DNA of 64,000 nucleotides from Gilliamella sp. WF3-4 (GCF_001690275.1 NZ_LZGW01000015.1:1-64000), one strand, 5' to 3'; shown: positions 19,139 through 29,765, numbered from the stretch's first letter. The notes: generated from the letters alone by a model not told the origin. Numbers and translations are program-made.

Positions 19139-20821
19139 ATGACTGAATCTTTTGCTCAACTCTTTGAAGAGTCTTTAAATCAGCTAGACACTCGTTCTGG
19201 TAATATGATCCGTGGTACTGTCGTTGCAATCGACAAAGATGTTGTTTTAGTTGATGCTGGATTAAAATCTGAATCAGCAATCCCAGTAGAGCAGTTTAAA
19301 AATGCCCAAGGCGAATTAGAAGTTCAAGTTGGCGACGTTGTTGACGTTGTACTTGACTCAATTGAAGATGGCTTTGGTGAAACCATCTTATCTCGTGAAA
19401 AAGCTAAACGCCATGAAGCGTGGTTAGTATTAGAAAAAGCAGTTGAAGATGCTGCAACAGTTTTAGGTGTTATCAATGGTAAAGTTAAAGGTGGCTTTAC
19501 GGTTGATCTTAATGGCGTACGTGCGTTCCTTCCTGGTTCACTTGTTGATGTTCGTCCATTACGCGATACTTCTCATATCGAAAACAGAGAAATTGAACTA
19601 AAAGTTATTAAGTTAGATCAAAAACGCAACAACGTTGTTGTATCACGTCGTGCGGTTATTGAATCTGAAAATAGCGCAGAAAGAGAACAACTTCTTGAAA
19701 ATCTACAAGAAGGTTCAGAAGTTAAAGGTATTATCAAAAATCTTACTGATTACGGTGCGTTTGTTGATCTTGGTGGAGTTGACGGTTTACTTCATATCAC
19801 TGATATGGCTTGGAAACGTGTTAAACACCCAAGTGAAGTGGTTGAAGTAGGACAAGAATTACTTGTTAAAGTACTTAAATTTGATAAAGACCGCTCACGT
19901 GTTTCTCTTGGCTTAAAACAATTAGGCGAAGATCCATGGGTTTCAATCGCTAAACGTTACCCAGAAGGTACTAAAGTAACAGGTAAAGTAACCAACTTAA
20001 CTGATTATGGTTGCTTTGTTGAAATTGAAACTGGTGTTGAAGGTTTAGTACACGTTTCTGAAATGGATTGGACAAACAAAAACATTCATCCTTCTAAAGT
20101 TGTTAGCCTTGGTGATGAAGTTGAAGTTGTGGTACTTGAAATTGATGAAGAACGTCGTCGTATTTCTCTTGGCCTTAAACAATGTAAACCAAACCCATGG
20201 TTACAATTTGCTGATTCGCATAGCAAAGGCGATAAAGTTAGTGGTAAGATCAAATCAATCACTGATTTTGGTATCTTCATCGGCTTAGAAGGTGGTATTG
20301 ATGGTTTAGTTCATCTTTCTGATATTTCTTGGAATATGCCAGGTGAAGAAGCCGTTAAAGCTTATAAGAAAGGCGATGATATCGAAGCTGTTGTACTACA
20401 AGTTGATGCAGAACGTGAGCGTATCTCTTTAGGTATTAAGCAACTAGAAGACGATCCATTTAGCAGTTTTGCTTCTAACTTCAAAAAAGGTGCAATTGTT
20501 AAAGGAAATGTGACTGCAGTTGATGCTAAAGGCGCAACCGTTGAAATTGCAGATGGTATTGAAGGTTATTTAAAAGCACAAGATATTGCTCGTGAGCGTA
20601 TTGAAGATGCAACAACTGCATTAAAAGTTGGTGATGAAGTTGAAGCTAAAATTATCAATATCGATCGTAAAACTCGTGCAATTTCGTTATCAGTGCGTGC
20701 AAAAGATGAAGCTGACGAAAAAGAAGCACTTGCGGCTGTAAATAATTCTTCAACTCAAGAAGATGCATCATTTACTAATGCAATGGCTGAAGCATTCAAA
20801 GCTGCGTCAAAAACTGAGTAA
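19139..20821 (+). CDS. rpsA: 30S ribosomal protein S1
   Basis: 560 residues (E. coli 557), with six S1/OB repeats, recognisable in the later ones as [40 protein letters not shown] and [20 protein letters not shown]. Unfolds mRNA and delivers it to the 30S subunit. The codon choice is richer in GAA, CGT and GGT than its neighbours, as expected for a highly expressed gene. Followed by its own terminator and ihfB. Confidence 0.98.
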   Translation: MTESFAQLFEESLNQLDTRSGNMIRGTVVAIDKDVVLVDAGLKSESAIPVEQFKNAQGELEVQVGDVVDVVLDSIEDGFGETILSREKAKRHEAWLVLEKAVEDAATVLGVINGKVKGGFTVDLNGVRAFLPGSLVDVRPLRDTSHIENREIELKVIKLDQKRNNVVVSRRAVIESENSAEREQLLENLQEGSEVKGIIKNLTDYGAFVDLGGVDGLLHITDMAWKRVKHPSEVVEVGQELLVKVLKFDKDRSRVSLGLKQLGEDPWVSIAKRYPEGTKVTGKVTNLTDYGCFVEIETGVEGLVHVSEMDWTNKNIHPSKVVSLGDEVEVVVLEIDEERRRISLGLKQCKPNPWLQFADSHSKGDKVSGKIKSITDFGIFIGLEGGIDGLVHLSDISWNMPGEEAVKAYKKGDDIEAVVLQVDAERERISLGIKQLEDDPFSSFASNFKKGAIVKGNVTAVDAKGATVEIADGIEGYLKAQDIARERIEDATTALKVGDEVEAKIINIDRKTRAISLSVRAKDEADEKEALAAVNNSSTQEDASFTNAMAEAFKAASKTE

Positions 20822-20843
20822 AAAATGTTTATGTAAAGAGTAA

Positions 20844-20866
20844 AGAGGGCTTGCCCTCTTTTTCTT
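20844..20866 (+). terminator. Terminator after rpsA
   Basis: AGAGGGC (20844-20850) pairs with GCCCTCT (20853-20859) in a tight hairpin, then TTTTTC. Separates rpsA from ihfB. Confidence 0.9.
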
Positions 20867-20918
20867 TTGTGGTATAGAATGGGTAAATTCCATGCCACAT
20901 AAAAAATTAGGAGTGATC

Positions 20919-21209
20919 ATGAACAGATCAGATTTAGTAGAACGAATTGTAAACTGGCGGACACACCTTCCTGTGCAACTAGTTGACGATTCGGTTAGAG
21001 ATATCATCGAGCAGATCGCTTTAGCCATGGAAGGTAACGATCGTGTAGAAATTCGAGGCTTTGGTAGTTTTAGTTTAAATTATCGAGCTCCACGCAAAGC
21101 TAGAAATCCAAGAACTGGCGGTAATGTTGAAGTCAAACATAAGTACATTCCTCATTTCAAACCAGGTAAAGAGTTGCGTGAAAGAGTAAACAACGCTGCA
21201 AAAGCATAA
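20919..21209 (+). CDS. ihfB: Integration host factor subunit beta
   Basis: 96 residues from the ATG after TTAGGAG (MNRSDLVERIVNWRTHL). The DNA-intercalating arm RNPRTGGNVEVKHKYIPHFK, with its Pro, is intact, as is EIRGFGSFSLNYR. Pairs with IhfA to bend DNA in recombination, replication and transcription. Position after rpsA matches E. coli. Confidence 0.96.
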   Translation: MNRSDLVERIVNWRTHLPVQLVDDSVRDIIEQIALAMEGNDRVEIRGFGSFSLNYRAPRKARNPRTGGNVEVKHKYIPHFKPGKELRERVNNAAKA

Positions 21210-21231
21210 TCTCTAAATTCTATATTTAACT

Positions 21232-21267
21232 AAAAGCCTTTGAGTAAAATCAATGGCTTTTTTATTT
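21232..21267 (+). terminator. Terminator after ihfB
   Basis: A 12-base stem with one mismatch (21232-21243 with 21250-21261, loop GTAAAA), then a T-rich run. Confidence 0.85.
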
Positions 21268-21542
21268 TAAGTAATGCCATTACTGTTATTTAATTACACT
21301 CATCAGTTTAGTAAATTCATTTACTCCTATTGATTAACTAAGATCTTCTCATATTTTGTTTTTCATCATTATGAATTGTTTGCAATTTTTAAAATTTGAA
21401 AGATTATTAACAATTTTTAGTAAATTGTATCTGGTTTAATGATCAAATTGGAAGGCTTCTCAAAAATTTCAAAACCATTTATTTTTTTATAATAGTAAGT
21501 GATAGGCTAGTTGTTAGTTTAGACTAACAATAGTAGGCACTA
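21268..21542. other. Gene-free stretch before comEC
   Basis: Very AT-rich DNA between the ihfB terminator and comEC. No ORF, repeat or clear promoter pair stands out. Confidence 0.5.
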
Positions 21543-23849
21543 ATGAGACAATGTTGTTCCCTTGATTTAATGGCTATTATGTTTTCATTAGGTTGCCTAC
21601 CATTACTATTTTTACCACATTTATTTTCTGATTTTCAGTGGTATTTTATTGCCGTTACCTTAGTTATTTTGTTGTTAGTGACTTCAGATAAATTTCGTTG
21701 GCTTCTATCTATTTTTATTATATTTTGTTTAGGTTTTTTATGGTCTATTGCTTATTCTAAGCAATATTTAACCAATATCACGCCTTATATTGACAAAATA
21801 TTAATTGTTAAAGCCAAAGCAGTAAGTATCAATACACGCCAAATAACAACAAATGAGCCTTATCATTTGTCGTTTTCTATTTTTTCTGTTTCAGACCATA
21901 TGCTTCCTAATAATATTCCAATCACAGTTTATTGGGATAAGTTAGCACTTCCTAAATCTGGCCAAATTTGGCAATTAACATTAAAAGTTAAAGTAGCACA
22001 CGGTTACTTAAATGAGGGAGGATTTGATAGCCAACGTTTTTCTATTGTCAATCGAAGTTTATTATCAGCTAAATTAGTTGATGCAGAATTATTGCTAGAT
22101 GAATCTGATGTAAAGCAAGCAATTACTGATTCGGCATTACCCTATATCAATTTGTTTCGTTATAAAGGCATTTTACTTGCTCTTGCTTTTGGCGATCGTT
22201 CCCAATTAGATAATTCACATCGTACAGTGATGATGCAAACTGGTATTGCCCATTTAATGGCAATATCGGGTATGCATATCTTAATAGTTTTTGGGATGAG
22301 TTGTTTTTTTATCAAAGTTTGCTTGTTTTTTATTCCAAAGCGTTTTATGCATTTTTTCGTTCCGATTATAGCAGGCTGGTTATGTGCATTTTTTTATGCA
22401 TGGTTAACAGGCTTAAATCCGCCAGCTTTGCGCGCCATATTTGCTTTATCTATCTGGATTTATTTGCGTTATAAAAAAAAACAAATAAGTGCATGGCAAA
22501 AAGTCAATCGAATTATTGCGTTATTATTGTTATTTGATCCGTTAATGATTTTATCTGAAAGTTTTTGGTTATCTTGCTATGCGGTAATAAGCTTGATTTT
22601 TTGGTTTGACTGGTTACCACTCCCTAAAATAATGAAGTATAAAAAACGTTGGTATGTAATAAGGCTATTGCATTTGCAGTTTGGGTTAACCTTATTATTG
22701 CTACCTATTCAATTTTTTGTCTTTCAAGGAGTGAGTGCCGTCTCGATCTTAACTAATTTAATTGCGATTCCCATTATTTCACTATTTACATTTCCAATTA
22801 TTTTAATTGCGTTAATATGTAGCGCAGTTGACTGTTTTTATATTGCATTATGGTTTTGGTTTATTGCTGATAAGTCTTTGGAATGGTTGTTTTTAAGTTT
22901 AGATTGGCTTAATTGGTTATGGATTAAAATTCCTTCCGACCTTTATTTATTAAGTTTTTTCAGTTGGATAATTATAGTTATAATACGCACCGGTGTTTGG
23001 CGCCGATTTAGCATGACTTTGCTGGTAATTTTGCTGATGTTACTGTTGCCATTTTTTAAAGATCAGAACTATCGTTGGCGGCTAGATATGTTAGATGTTG
23101 GGCATGGGTTGGCTATGGTTATTCATAATGGCAAATCAGCAATTTTATATGATACAGGTGCAAAATGGGATAAAAGTTCGGCTGTGGAAAGAGTTATTAT
23201 TCCTTTTCTACAGTGGCATAATTTGAACGTGGAAGGTATTATCATCAGTCATCAACATAATGATCATGCAGGCGGTTTGACTATGCTTCAACGTGTTTAT
23301 CCAAAGGCATGGTTAATGAGTTCATCTTCTGATTACAATAATACTTATCCATGCTTAGCGGGTAATCGTATTATTTGGCATGATTTGACATTTAATGTGC
23401 TGTGGCCGAAAAAGTTGGTTGGTTATGCACAAAATGACGATTCCTGTGTGGTACAAGTTACTGATGGGCAATTTTCTGTATTATTAACTGGAGATTTAGA
23501 ACGAAATCAGGAGTATCAATTAGTCACAACATATCGAAACCAGTTGGCATCTACCATTTTGCAAATTCCACATCATGGTAGTAGCACTTCATCAAGCTAT
23601 GCATTTTTAAATCATGTTAACCCCGTAGTCTCGTTGGTATCAACGTCCCGTTATAATCCTTGGAAACTGCCATCTCATAAAGTAATGAAAAAATATCAAG
23701 ATCTAAAGTTAAATCATTATATTACCGCAAGGTCAGGGCAAATAAGCCTGTTTTTTGATAAACAAAAATGGAGCTTAAAAACCATGCGAAAAGAAATTAC
23801 TCCTCGTTGGTATCATGATTGGTTTGGTAGTTTACCAATTTATGAGTAA
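21543..23849 (+). CDS. comEC: ComEC/Rec2 DNA internalisation channel
   Basis: 768 residues, like YcaI/Rec2. Several N-terminal membrane segments, an OB-like extracellular part, the competence core (LMAISGMHILIVFGMS, TGLNPPALRAIFALSIW; about residues 230-310), more membrane segments, then a C-terminal metallo-beta-lactamase domain with HQHNDHAGGL near residue 570, LLTGDLE and IPHHGS. Expected to carry single-stranded DNA across the inner membrane. All metal-binding motifs look intact. In E. coli msbA follows; here lpxK does. Confidence 0.93.
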   Translation: MRQCCSLDLMAIMFSLGCLPLLFLPHLFSDFQWYFIAVTLVILLLVTSDKFRWLLSIFIIFCLGFLWSIAYSKQYLTNITPYIDKILIVKAKAVSINTRQITTNEPYHLSFSIFSVSDHMLPNNIPITVYWDKLALPKSGQIWQLTLKVKVAHGYLNEGGFDSQRFSIVNRSLLSAKLVDAELLLDESDVKQAITDSALPYINLFRYKGILLALAFGDRSQLDNSHRTVMMQTGIAHLMAISGMHILIVFGMSCFFIKVCLFFIPKRFMHFFVPIIAGWLCAFFYAWLTGLNPPALRAIFALSIWIYLRYKKKQISAWQKVNRIIALLLLFDPLMILSESFWLSCYAVISLIFWFDWLPLPKIMKYKKRWYVIRLLHLQFGLTLLLLPIQFFVFQGVSAVSILTNLIAIPIISLFTFPIILIALICSAVDCFYIALWFWFIADKSLEWLFLSLDWLNWLWIKIPSDLYLLSFFSWIIIVIIRTGVWRRFSMTLLVILLMLLLPFFKDQNYRWRLDMLDVGHGLAMVIHNGKSAILYDTGAKWDKSSAVERVIIPFLQWHNLNVEGIIISHQHNDHAGGLTMLQRVYPKAWLMSSSSDYNNTYPCLAGNRIIWHDLTFNVLWPKKLVGYAQNDDSCVVQVTDGQFSVLLTGDLERNQEYQLVTTYRNQLASTILQIPHHGSSTSSSYAFLNHVNPVVSLVSTSRYNPWKLPSHKVMKKYQDLKLNHYITARSGQISLFFDKQKWSLKTMRKEITPRWYHDWFGSLPIYE

Positions 23850-23950
23850 AATAGATTATCTTTCGCTATAGATAGCCGTTTTAATAATTGTTATATCGAT
23901 ATTAAGATATAAAACAATTTTACTAAATGTAATTGAGTGATGTTAAAGTT

Positions 23951-24958
23951 ATGATTGAAAAACTATGGTATGGTAAAAATTGTTTATTTTGGTTATTCAT
24001 ACCATTTGCCTTGTTGTATGGTTTGATTGCATTTGTTCGTCGCTTTTTATATCGAGTTGGCATGCTTAAGTCTTGGCACTCTCCAGTCCCGATTATCGTT
24101 GTTGGCAATTTATCCGTGGGTGGCAATGGTAAAACACCACTGGTTGTTGGTTTAATTGAAGCACTAAAACAAAAAGGATTACAAGTTGGCGTTGTTTCAC
24201 GGGGTTATGGTGGTAAGTCTGATAACTATCCGCTTATATTGAATGATACCACCACAACGGCGCAAGCGGGTGACGAACCTGTACTTATTTATCAACGCAC
24301 TAATGTGCCTGTCGCGGTGGCTCCACATCGTTCGCAAGCTGTTCAAGCATTATTAAACCAGTACCAATTAGATGTTATTTTAACAGATGATGGGTTGCAA
24401 CATTATGCATTAGAGCGCGATATTGAAGTCGCCGTGGTTGATGGAAAGCGCTTATTTGGTAATGGATGGTGGATGCCAGCAGGACCAATGAGAGAGCGAG
24501 AAGACCGTTTAAAATCAGTTGATTTAATTATCATAAATGGGGATAGCATAAATAATTTAGCAACGAAATATGCCCATAAAACCTATACAATGCAATTAAC
24601 GCCATTATATGCAGTGAACTTGCTTACTCAAGAAAAAAAGCCATTATCATCCTTGCAAAATATTTGTGCTATTGCGGGTATTAGCCATCCGAAACGCTTT
24701 TTTGATATGTTGGAAAAAATGCAAGCTAATGTGACTAAAACCGTTTCTTTTGCTGATCATCAAAAATTTACTTTGTCGTTATTAAATGATGTGGCAAGTT
24801 GTCAGCAAACCCTTTTAATGACAGAAAAAGATGCAGTTAAATGCAGGCAGTTTGCTCAACAAAATTGGTGGTACTTACCTATTGATGCGCAGATACCCAC
24901 GCCAGCTATTGAGCAAATCTGTTTGCTATTAACGAAGATACAATCCCAAAGAGAATAA
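23951..24958 (+). CDS. lpxK: Tetraacyldisaccharide 4'-kinase
   Basis: 335 residues from the ATG MIEKLWYG (a TTG six codons upstream is the alternative). N-terminal membrane helix (CLFWLFIPFALLYGLIAFV), then the P-loop VGNLSVGGNGKTPLVVGL near residue 55, GYGGKS, and DDGLQHYALERDIEV. Adds the 4'-phosphate to the lipid A precursor at the inner membrane. Three bases before ycaR. Confidence 0.96.
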   Translation: MIEKLWYGKNCLFWLFIPFALLYGLIAFVRRFLYRVGMLKSWHSPVPIIVVGNLSVGGNGKTPLVVGLIEALKQKGLQVGVVSRGYGGKSDNYPLILNDTTTTAQAGDEPVLIYQRTNVPVAVAPHRSQAVQALLNQYQLDVILTDDGLQHYALERDIEVAVVDGKRLFGNGWWMPAGPMREREDRLKSVDLIIINGDSINNLATKYAHKTYTMQLTPLYAVNLLTQEKKPLSSLQNICAIAGISHPKRFFDMLEKMQANVTKTVSFADHQKFTLSLLNDVASCQQTLLMTEKDAVKCRQFAQQNWWYLPIDAQIPTPAIEQICLLLTKIQSQRE

Positions 24959-24961
24959 AAT

Positions 24962-25147
24962 ATGAAAGAAACCCTTTTAAATGCACTTGCTTGTCCTAAA
25001 TGCCATGGTCAGTTGCAATATGATGCCCATAATCAACAGTTAATCTGCTATGCTGATAATTTAATCTATTCAATCAAAGATAACATTCCTGTATTGCTTG
25101 AGTGTGAAGCTAAACCGCTTAACCGACCACAGCCTAACCAAGAATAA
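24962..25147 (+). CDS. ycaR: YcaR/Trm112-like zinc-ribbon protein
   Basis: 61 residues, [18 protein letters not shown] with one CPKC pair and a later single Cys, then [12 protein letters not shown]. Matches the small Trm112-like YcaR between lpxK and kdsB in E. coli. Likely translationally coupled to both; exact job unknown, possibly an activator of a partner enzyme. Confidence 0.92.
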   Translation: MKETLLNALACPKCHGQLQYDAHNQQLICYADNLIYSIKDNIPVLLECEAKPLNRPQPNQE

Positions 25148-25161
25148 ATAAGGTATTAATT

Positions 25162-25926
25162 ATGAATTTTTCGGTTATTATTCCCGCTAGATACGCATCA
25201 AGCCGCCTACCTGCTAAACCACTAGCGGATATTCATGGTAAACCTATGATTGTACGAGTAATGGAACAAGCAAAAAAATCATCAGCCAATCGTGTCATTA
25301 TTGCAACCGATCATCAGCAAGTCTTTGATGTAGTCAAGGCGTACGGTGGTGAGGTCATACTTACTAGCGATAAACATAACTCTGGTACTGAACGGTTGGC
25401 CGAGGTGATAAATAGCTATCAGTTTGCTGATGATGAAATTATTGTCAATGTGCAAGGCGATGAACCTTTAATCCCGCCTATTGTTATTGATCAAGTAGCT
25501 GAGAATTTAGTGCAATATAAAACAGGAATGGCTACGTTAGCCGTGCCGATCCATTCTGCTCAGGAAGCGTTTGATACTGGTGCTGTTAAAGTTGTGACCG
25601 ATAAAGATGGCTATGCGCTTTATTTTTCACGTGCTACAATTCCTTGGGAACGCGATCGTTTTGCTAAATCGACTGATCTATTAAAACAATCCAGTATTGG
25701 TGATTTTTATCTTCGTCATATTGGTATTTATGCTTATCGTGCAGGTTTTATTCGCCAGTATATTAATTGGATGCCAACTTCACTTGAACAAATTGAGATG
25801 TTAGAACAACTTAGAGTGCTTTGGTATGGCGAAAAAATTCATGTTGCTGTGGCAAAACAGCCTCCTGCAATTGGTGTTGATACGCTTGAAGATTTAGAAA
25901 AAGTAAGAACGTTATTTAAGGAATAA
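25162..25926 (+). CDS. kdsB: CMP-KDO synthetase
   Basis: 254 residues. Nucleotide-binding opening [16 protein letters not shown], then [23 protein letters not shown] and [12 protein letters not shown], ending with [12 protein letters not shown]. Activates KDO as CMP-KDO for lipopolysaccharide core assembly. Preceded by AAGGTATTAATT and four bases before the next gene. Confidence 0.97.
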   Translation: MNFSVIIPARYASSRLPAKPLADIHGKPMIVRVMEQAKKSSANRVIIATDHQQVFDVVKAYGGEVILTSDKHNSGTERLAEVINSYQFADDEIIVNVQGDEPLIPPIVIDQVAENLVQYKTGMATLAVPIHSAQEAFDTGAVKVVTDKDGYALYFSRATIPWERDRFAKSTDLLKQSSIGDFYLRHIGIYAYRAGFIRQYINWMPTSLEQIEMLEQLRVLWYGEKIHVAVAKQPPAIGVDTLEDLEKVRTLFKE

Positions 25927-25929
25927 GCA

Positions 25930-26622
25930 ATGGCAAACTTTACGGGGTTTACACCAGCTGGACTTAATTTTTTACAAGATGCTTGGATCAACAATAGCAA
26001 AACATGGTTTGAAGAACATCGTGCGATTTATGATAACGATTTAATTAGGCCGTTTAGGCTATTGGTGGAACAGTTAACCCCCGAAATGCTCAAAATTGAT
26101 GAATGGTTTGAAACTAAACCCGCTATAGGTAAAACCATTTCACGCATTCATCGAGATACACGTTTTTCAAATGACAAATCACTTTATCGTAGCCGATTAT
26201 GGTTGATCTTTAAACGACCTAATCGAGATTGGAAAGAAGCACCAGCCTATTTTTTTGAAATCAGCCCAAGCAGTTATCAATATGGACTTGGCTATTACTG
26301 CTCATCCAAAAAAACGATGGATATTTTTCGAGAAGAAATTCTTCATGATACTAAAAAGTTTTTATCGATGACACGTTGTATTAAAAAACCATTTGAACTT
26401 GTAGGTGAGAGCTATAAACGACCGTTAATCAAAGAACAAGATACCCAAATAGCGACATGGTACAACCGTAAAAATCTTGCTGTTATGGTGACAAGCAATC
26501 ATATTGAAGATATATTAAATGCTGATTTACCACAAAAATTGGTTAAAGGATTTAAGCAATTAGTTCCGCTTTATGATTATTTAATGCGGGTTGAGTTAAT
26601 TAAAAACATACCCGCATTTTAG
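25930..26622 (+). CDS. DUF2461-family protein
   Basis: 230 residues of DUF2461 (TIGR02453): MANFTGFTPAGLNFLQDA, NSKTWFEEHRAIYDNDLI, ISRIHRDTRFSNDKSLYRS, and a central YFFEISPSSYQYGLGYY. Function unknown in all bacteria I recall; a conserved Arg/Asp-rich pocket suggests binding or enzyme activity. It sits four bases after kdsB and so belongs to the lpxK-ycaR-kdsB transcript. Confidence 0.88.
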   Translation: MANFTGFTPAGLNFLQDAWINNSKTWFEEHRAIYDNDLIRPFRLLVEQLTPEMLKIDEWFETKPAIGKTISRIHRDTRFSNDKSLYRSRLWLIFKRPNRDWKEAPAYFFEISPSSYQYGLGYYCSSKKTMDIFREEILHDTKKFLSMTRCIKKPFELVGESYKRPLIKEQDTQIATWYNRKNLAVMVTSNHIEDILNADLPQKLVKGFKQLVPLYDYLMRVELIKNIPAF

Positions 26623-26644
26623 TTTTGTAACATGAGCTTTAATA

Positions 26645-27307
26645 TTAGATATTAGGAAAGTTTAATATTAATTCTTTAACGCCATTGATAATAAATTGCG
26701 TTCCAACGCAAACCAATAAAAATCCTAAGATTCTTGTAGTGGCTTCAATGCCACTTTTCCCCATAAAACGCATTATGCTACCTGCGCTGCGCATACAAAA
26801 CCAAAGAATAATACATAGCAGTAAAGGCACTAATATTGAAGCAGAGTAAATAACCCAAGTTGCAACATCATAACCACCGCTTTTTACTGTTGATGACATA
26901 CTGATTATCATGGCAATGGTTCCTGGTCCTGCGGTGCTTGGCATGGCGAGCGGGACAAAAGCAATATTATTTGACACTTCTTTCTTTTTGGCATCGGCCT
27001 CCAGCATTTTATGCGCAGGCTGCTGAGGAAATAACATTCTAAAGCCAATAACGCCAACAATCATACCGCCTGCAATGCGTAATCCTGGAATTGATATACC
27101 AAATGTATTCATGACCAGTTGCCCGCAATAAAACGATACCACCATAATCATAAACACATAAATACACGTGAGTTTCGATTGGTAATTGCGCTCCTCATTG
27201 GTCATATCGCCCGATAAACCTAACAACAGTACCACAGTGGTTAATGGATTAGTTAATGGAATAAATAAAATTAAACCAAAACCGACAGTTTGTAAAAGTT
27301 CTAACAT
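26645..27307 (-). CDS. marC: MarC-family membrane protein
   Basis: 220 residues with six likely membrane segments. Close to E. coli MarC in [57 protein letters not shown] and [16 protein letters not shown]. Role unclear in the family; the old antibiotic-resistance link has not held. Converges on the kdsB operon 22 bases away. Confidence 0.92.
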   Translation of the reverse strand: MLELLQTVGFGLILFIPLTNPLTTVVLLLGLSGDMTNEERNYQSKLTCIYVFMIMVVSFYCGQLVMNTFGISIPGLRIAGGMIVGVIGFRMLFPQQPAHKMLEADAKKKEVSNNIAFVPLAMPSTAGPGTIAMIISMSSTVKSGGYDVATWVIYSASILVPLLLCIILWFCMRSAGSIMRFMGKSGIEATTRILGFLLVCVGTQFIINGVKELILNFPNI

Positions 27308-27544
27308 AAATGTGCTTGGTATCTAACAAAAACTGTAGCTAAGTATAATTGAAATATATAAAAAATGCTCGAAATAAAGTTATTTAAAAATAACTAAAAA
27401 ATAGGATAAAGCAGTATTGCTTTTTATAAAGCATCAAAATAAAAACCAATAAAATCAATGGTTTTTCTGACTGATTTTTAGGTCGCAATCGTAGGTCGAA
27501 ATGCTTTAGAAAAACAATTTATATAAATAAGAGGTAACAAAATG
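27308..27544. repeat. Gene-free stretch with IS-end-like motif
   Basis: Downstream of the marC start. The motif around 27425-27475 (AATCAATGGTTTTTCTGACT preceded by AAAAACC) recurs almost exactly at 30365-30410 and, inverted, near 49850, each time beside transposase debris, so it is probably a transposon end. Confidence 0.5.
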
Positions 27545-27895
27545 AGAAAGTGATCCTCGCAAAAAAATAGACAAATGTTACCTCTATGATATAACTAACA
27601 ATCATAGGGGAACACATTATGGTCAAAAAATTTAGTGCAGGCTTCAAACAACAAGCGATGGATTATGCTTTATCTAATGTTCACTTTTCATTAGCTCAAA
27701 TCGCTAACCATTTAGGAATAGGCAAATCAACATTGGATAAATGGGGTAGACAACTTAAATCCTAACAAAACCAATAAACTTGAGCTAACTAGTGATCAGC
27801 AAAAAATTATTGAACTAAAAAAGCACATGTGTGTTTCATCAACAATCGGAATCGGAGTTATTTTATAATTAAAAAAGGCGTGGCAGAAAAGAAAT
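27545..27895 (+). mobile_element. IS3-family remnant (orfA start)
   Basis: From ATG 27619 a frame reads MVKKFSAGFKQQAMDYALSN, then LAQIANHLGIGKSTLDKWGR and stops at a frameshift; the continuation PNKTNKLELTSDQQKII is in another frame. This is the helix-turn-helix OrfA of an IS3-family element. The left end (ATCCTCGCAAAAAAATAGAC) recurs inverted near 31000 and 46270. Inactive. Confidence 0.8.
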
Positions 27896-28390
27896 GAATC
27901 AAACAGCAAAAATCATCAACCTAAATTAGGTCTTTTAGCGTTCAGTAAACAGTTAGGAAATGTTCGACAAATCTGTAAAGTAATGGGGTATAGTCGGGAT
28001 AGCTATTATCGCTTCAAAAAAGTTTATAAGCAAAGCGGTGTGCTAGCGCTTCAGAAAATAATTCGTAAAAACTAATTTATAAACTTTATTTTAGCTTCGA
28101 AGATGCAAAGTACACCAAACCAAAGTATACAGCCAACAGATAAATGAGATTGGTGAGCAATTTTATAAAACGATGAAAACCGAATGTTATGATGTGATGT
28201 TCTGATGTAAGATTTATAATGAATTGTCTAAAATTCAATAGGATATTAAAAAAAAGCTGAAATTTTATAATAAAGAAAGAGCGCATTTAGGCAAGTATTT
28301 TTGTGGCAAAACACCGTGGTAAACTTGGCTAAACACAAAGGCGTTAGTTAAAGAAAAGTAACTGGAGAATTTATTTTGTGCATTAGACAT
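27896..28390 (+). mobile_element. IS481-family transposase remnant
   Basis: Two readable blocks in broken frames. Near 27925-28075 LGLLAFSKQLGNVRQICKV and MGYSRDSYYRFKKVYKQSG form the N-terminal helix-turn-helix. Near 28140-28380 come EQFYKTMKTECYDVMF and FYNKERAHLGKYFCGKTPW, the usual C-terminal end of IS481 transposases. The catalytic middle is missing. Confidence 0.7.
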
Positions 28391-28689
28391 ACATTTTGTT
28401 AAAATAAATTCTGGTGAATAATTAGTGTTCGTTAGTTTAAGTTTGAGCTACTATACGTAATTTATATGCCAAACGATTACAAGTAATATAAAAATATTAT
28501 TCGGATGAAATCCGACAATAAACTGTACGACTCGTGAAAAATACATGAAGATGAGCTAGATCAACTTTACATACACGGCAAGGTAATGTTAAGCCAATCA
28601 ATGCTATTAAGAAAACACAGCTAGCCGCTTGAGTTTTTTGAATATAATAAAATAGATAATATAACCAGTTAGAAAGTAAGGAGAAAACA
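28391..28689. other. Gene-free stretch before the Beta-family gene
   Basis: No ORF of note. The last bases form a good ribosome site, AAGGAGAAAACA, for the next gene. Some of this may be decayed mobile DNA, but nothing is recognisable. Confidence 0.4.
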
Positions 28690-29757
28690 ATGTTTCATAT
28701 AGTAAATTTAAGATTAGGAATGAATGATATCAATGCATTAGTTAACACGTATGACAGCGATAAAAATCAAATTCTGCCGTTTATAAATACAAGAGGAGAA
28801 TTAAAGGCGGATTACTTATTCAATAATTTTCTCCCTAATTGGGGTAATTATCCATTTATGATTGATGCTTCTTTTATTACTCCTGATATGTATGATGAGT
28901 ATAATCAAGTTAATGGTTTATTAGATCATACTAATGCTTTTCAACATAAATACGAATTTTATGAAAGAATTGTTAATGTTAATAACAATTTAATCCCAGT
29001 TATCAGTATATTACCGTCTAGAACGAGAGATAATCTTCAATTTTTATTTAAACTTGAAAATAGACAATACAAAAAAATTGCATTAAGAATAACGGATTTG
29101 TCACAAAGCTCAATTAATAACTTATTTGCATTATTAGCGGCATCATATGATGTTAAGAAGATGCTAGTATTATGCGATATAGGATCAATAGTTGGTGAAA
29201 ATATCAATGTAATTCAAAATAGATTGGATTATATTTTACAGAGGCTTTCAATTGAATATGAGGGTATTGATGTTTCAATAATCTCAACATCATTTCCATC
29301 ACAAAAAATACCCAATCGAGATGTTGGGGAAGCAATGCCTCACTCTGAAACACCCAATCGAGATGTTTGGGATGTAATACCTAATCTTGACTTACTTCTA
29401 TATTTTAACTTAAAAAGTTCATTTCAAGGAATAAACCTAATTTATGGAGACTATGGTGCAACTAACCCAACATCTCCAATTGAATATGTTCCTGGAATGC
29501 AAATAATACCATGTGTAACTTACTACGATAATTATAATTGGTATCAAATGAAAACGGGCAATAACCATGAATTTAGTAAATTTATTGATTTAGCTAATTG
29601 CCTTGTTTCAGAAAATTTTTATCACGGTAATTATTTTAGTTGGGGAGACACTCAAATTTATAACATTGCAAATAAAACCATTAATAATGGTCATTCAGGA
29701 ACATGGGATGGCATAAGGATTAATCAACATATTACTTCTATTGCCAGAATGCCTTAA
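28690..29757 (+). CDS. Beta-family protein (phage P4 Beta-like)
   Basis: 355 residues. The overall plan, MFHIVNLRLGMNDINALV, then LIPVISILPSRTRDNLQF, KKIALRITDLSQSSINNLF, and the end FSWGDTQIYNIANKTINN with TWDGIRINQHITSIARMP, matches the Beta family known from the gop-beta-cII locus of phage P4, a toxin-antitoxin-like anti-phage module. Neither gop nor cII lies beside it. Residues about 207-234 hold an imperfect 14-residue tandem repeat (PNRDVGEAMPHSET, PNRDVWDVIPNLDL). Intact with a strong ribosome site amid wrecked IS DNA. Family call moderate; role inferred. Confidence 0.65.
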   Translation: MFHIVNLRLGMNDINALVNTYDSDKNQILPFINTRGELKADYLFNNFLPNWGNYPFMIDASFITPDMYDEYNQVNGLLDHTNAFQHKYEFYERIVNVNNNLIPVISILPSRTRDNLQFLFKLENRQYKKIALRITDLSQSSINNLFALLAASYDVKKMLVLCDIGSIVGENINVIQNRLDYILQRLSIEYEGIDVSIISTSFPSQKIPNRDVGEAMPHSETPNRDVWDVIPNLDLLLYFNLKSSFQGINLIYGDYGATNPTSPIEYVPGMQIIPCVTYYDNYNWYQMKTGNNHEFSKFIDLANCLVSENFYHGNYFSWGDTQIYNIANKTINNGHSGTWDGIRINQHITSIARMP

Positions 29758-29765
29758 GCTTGATC

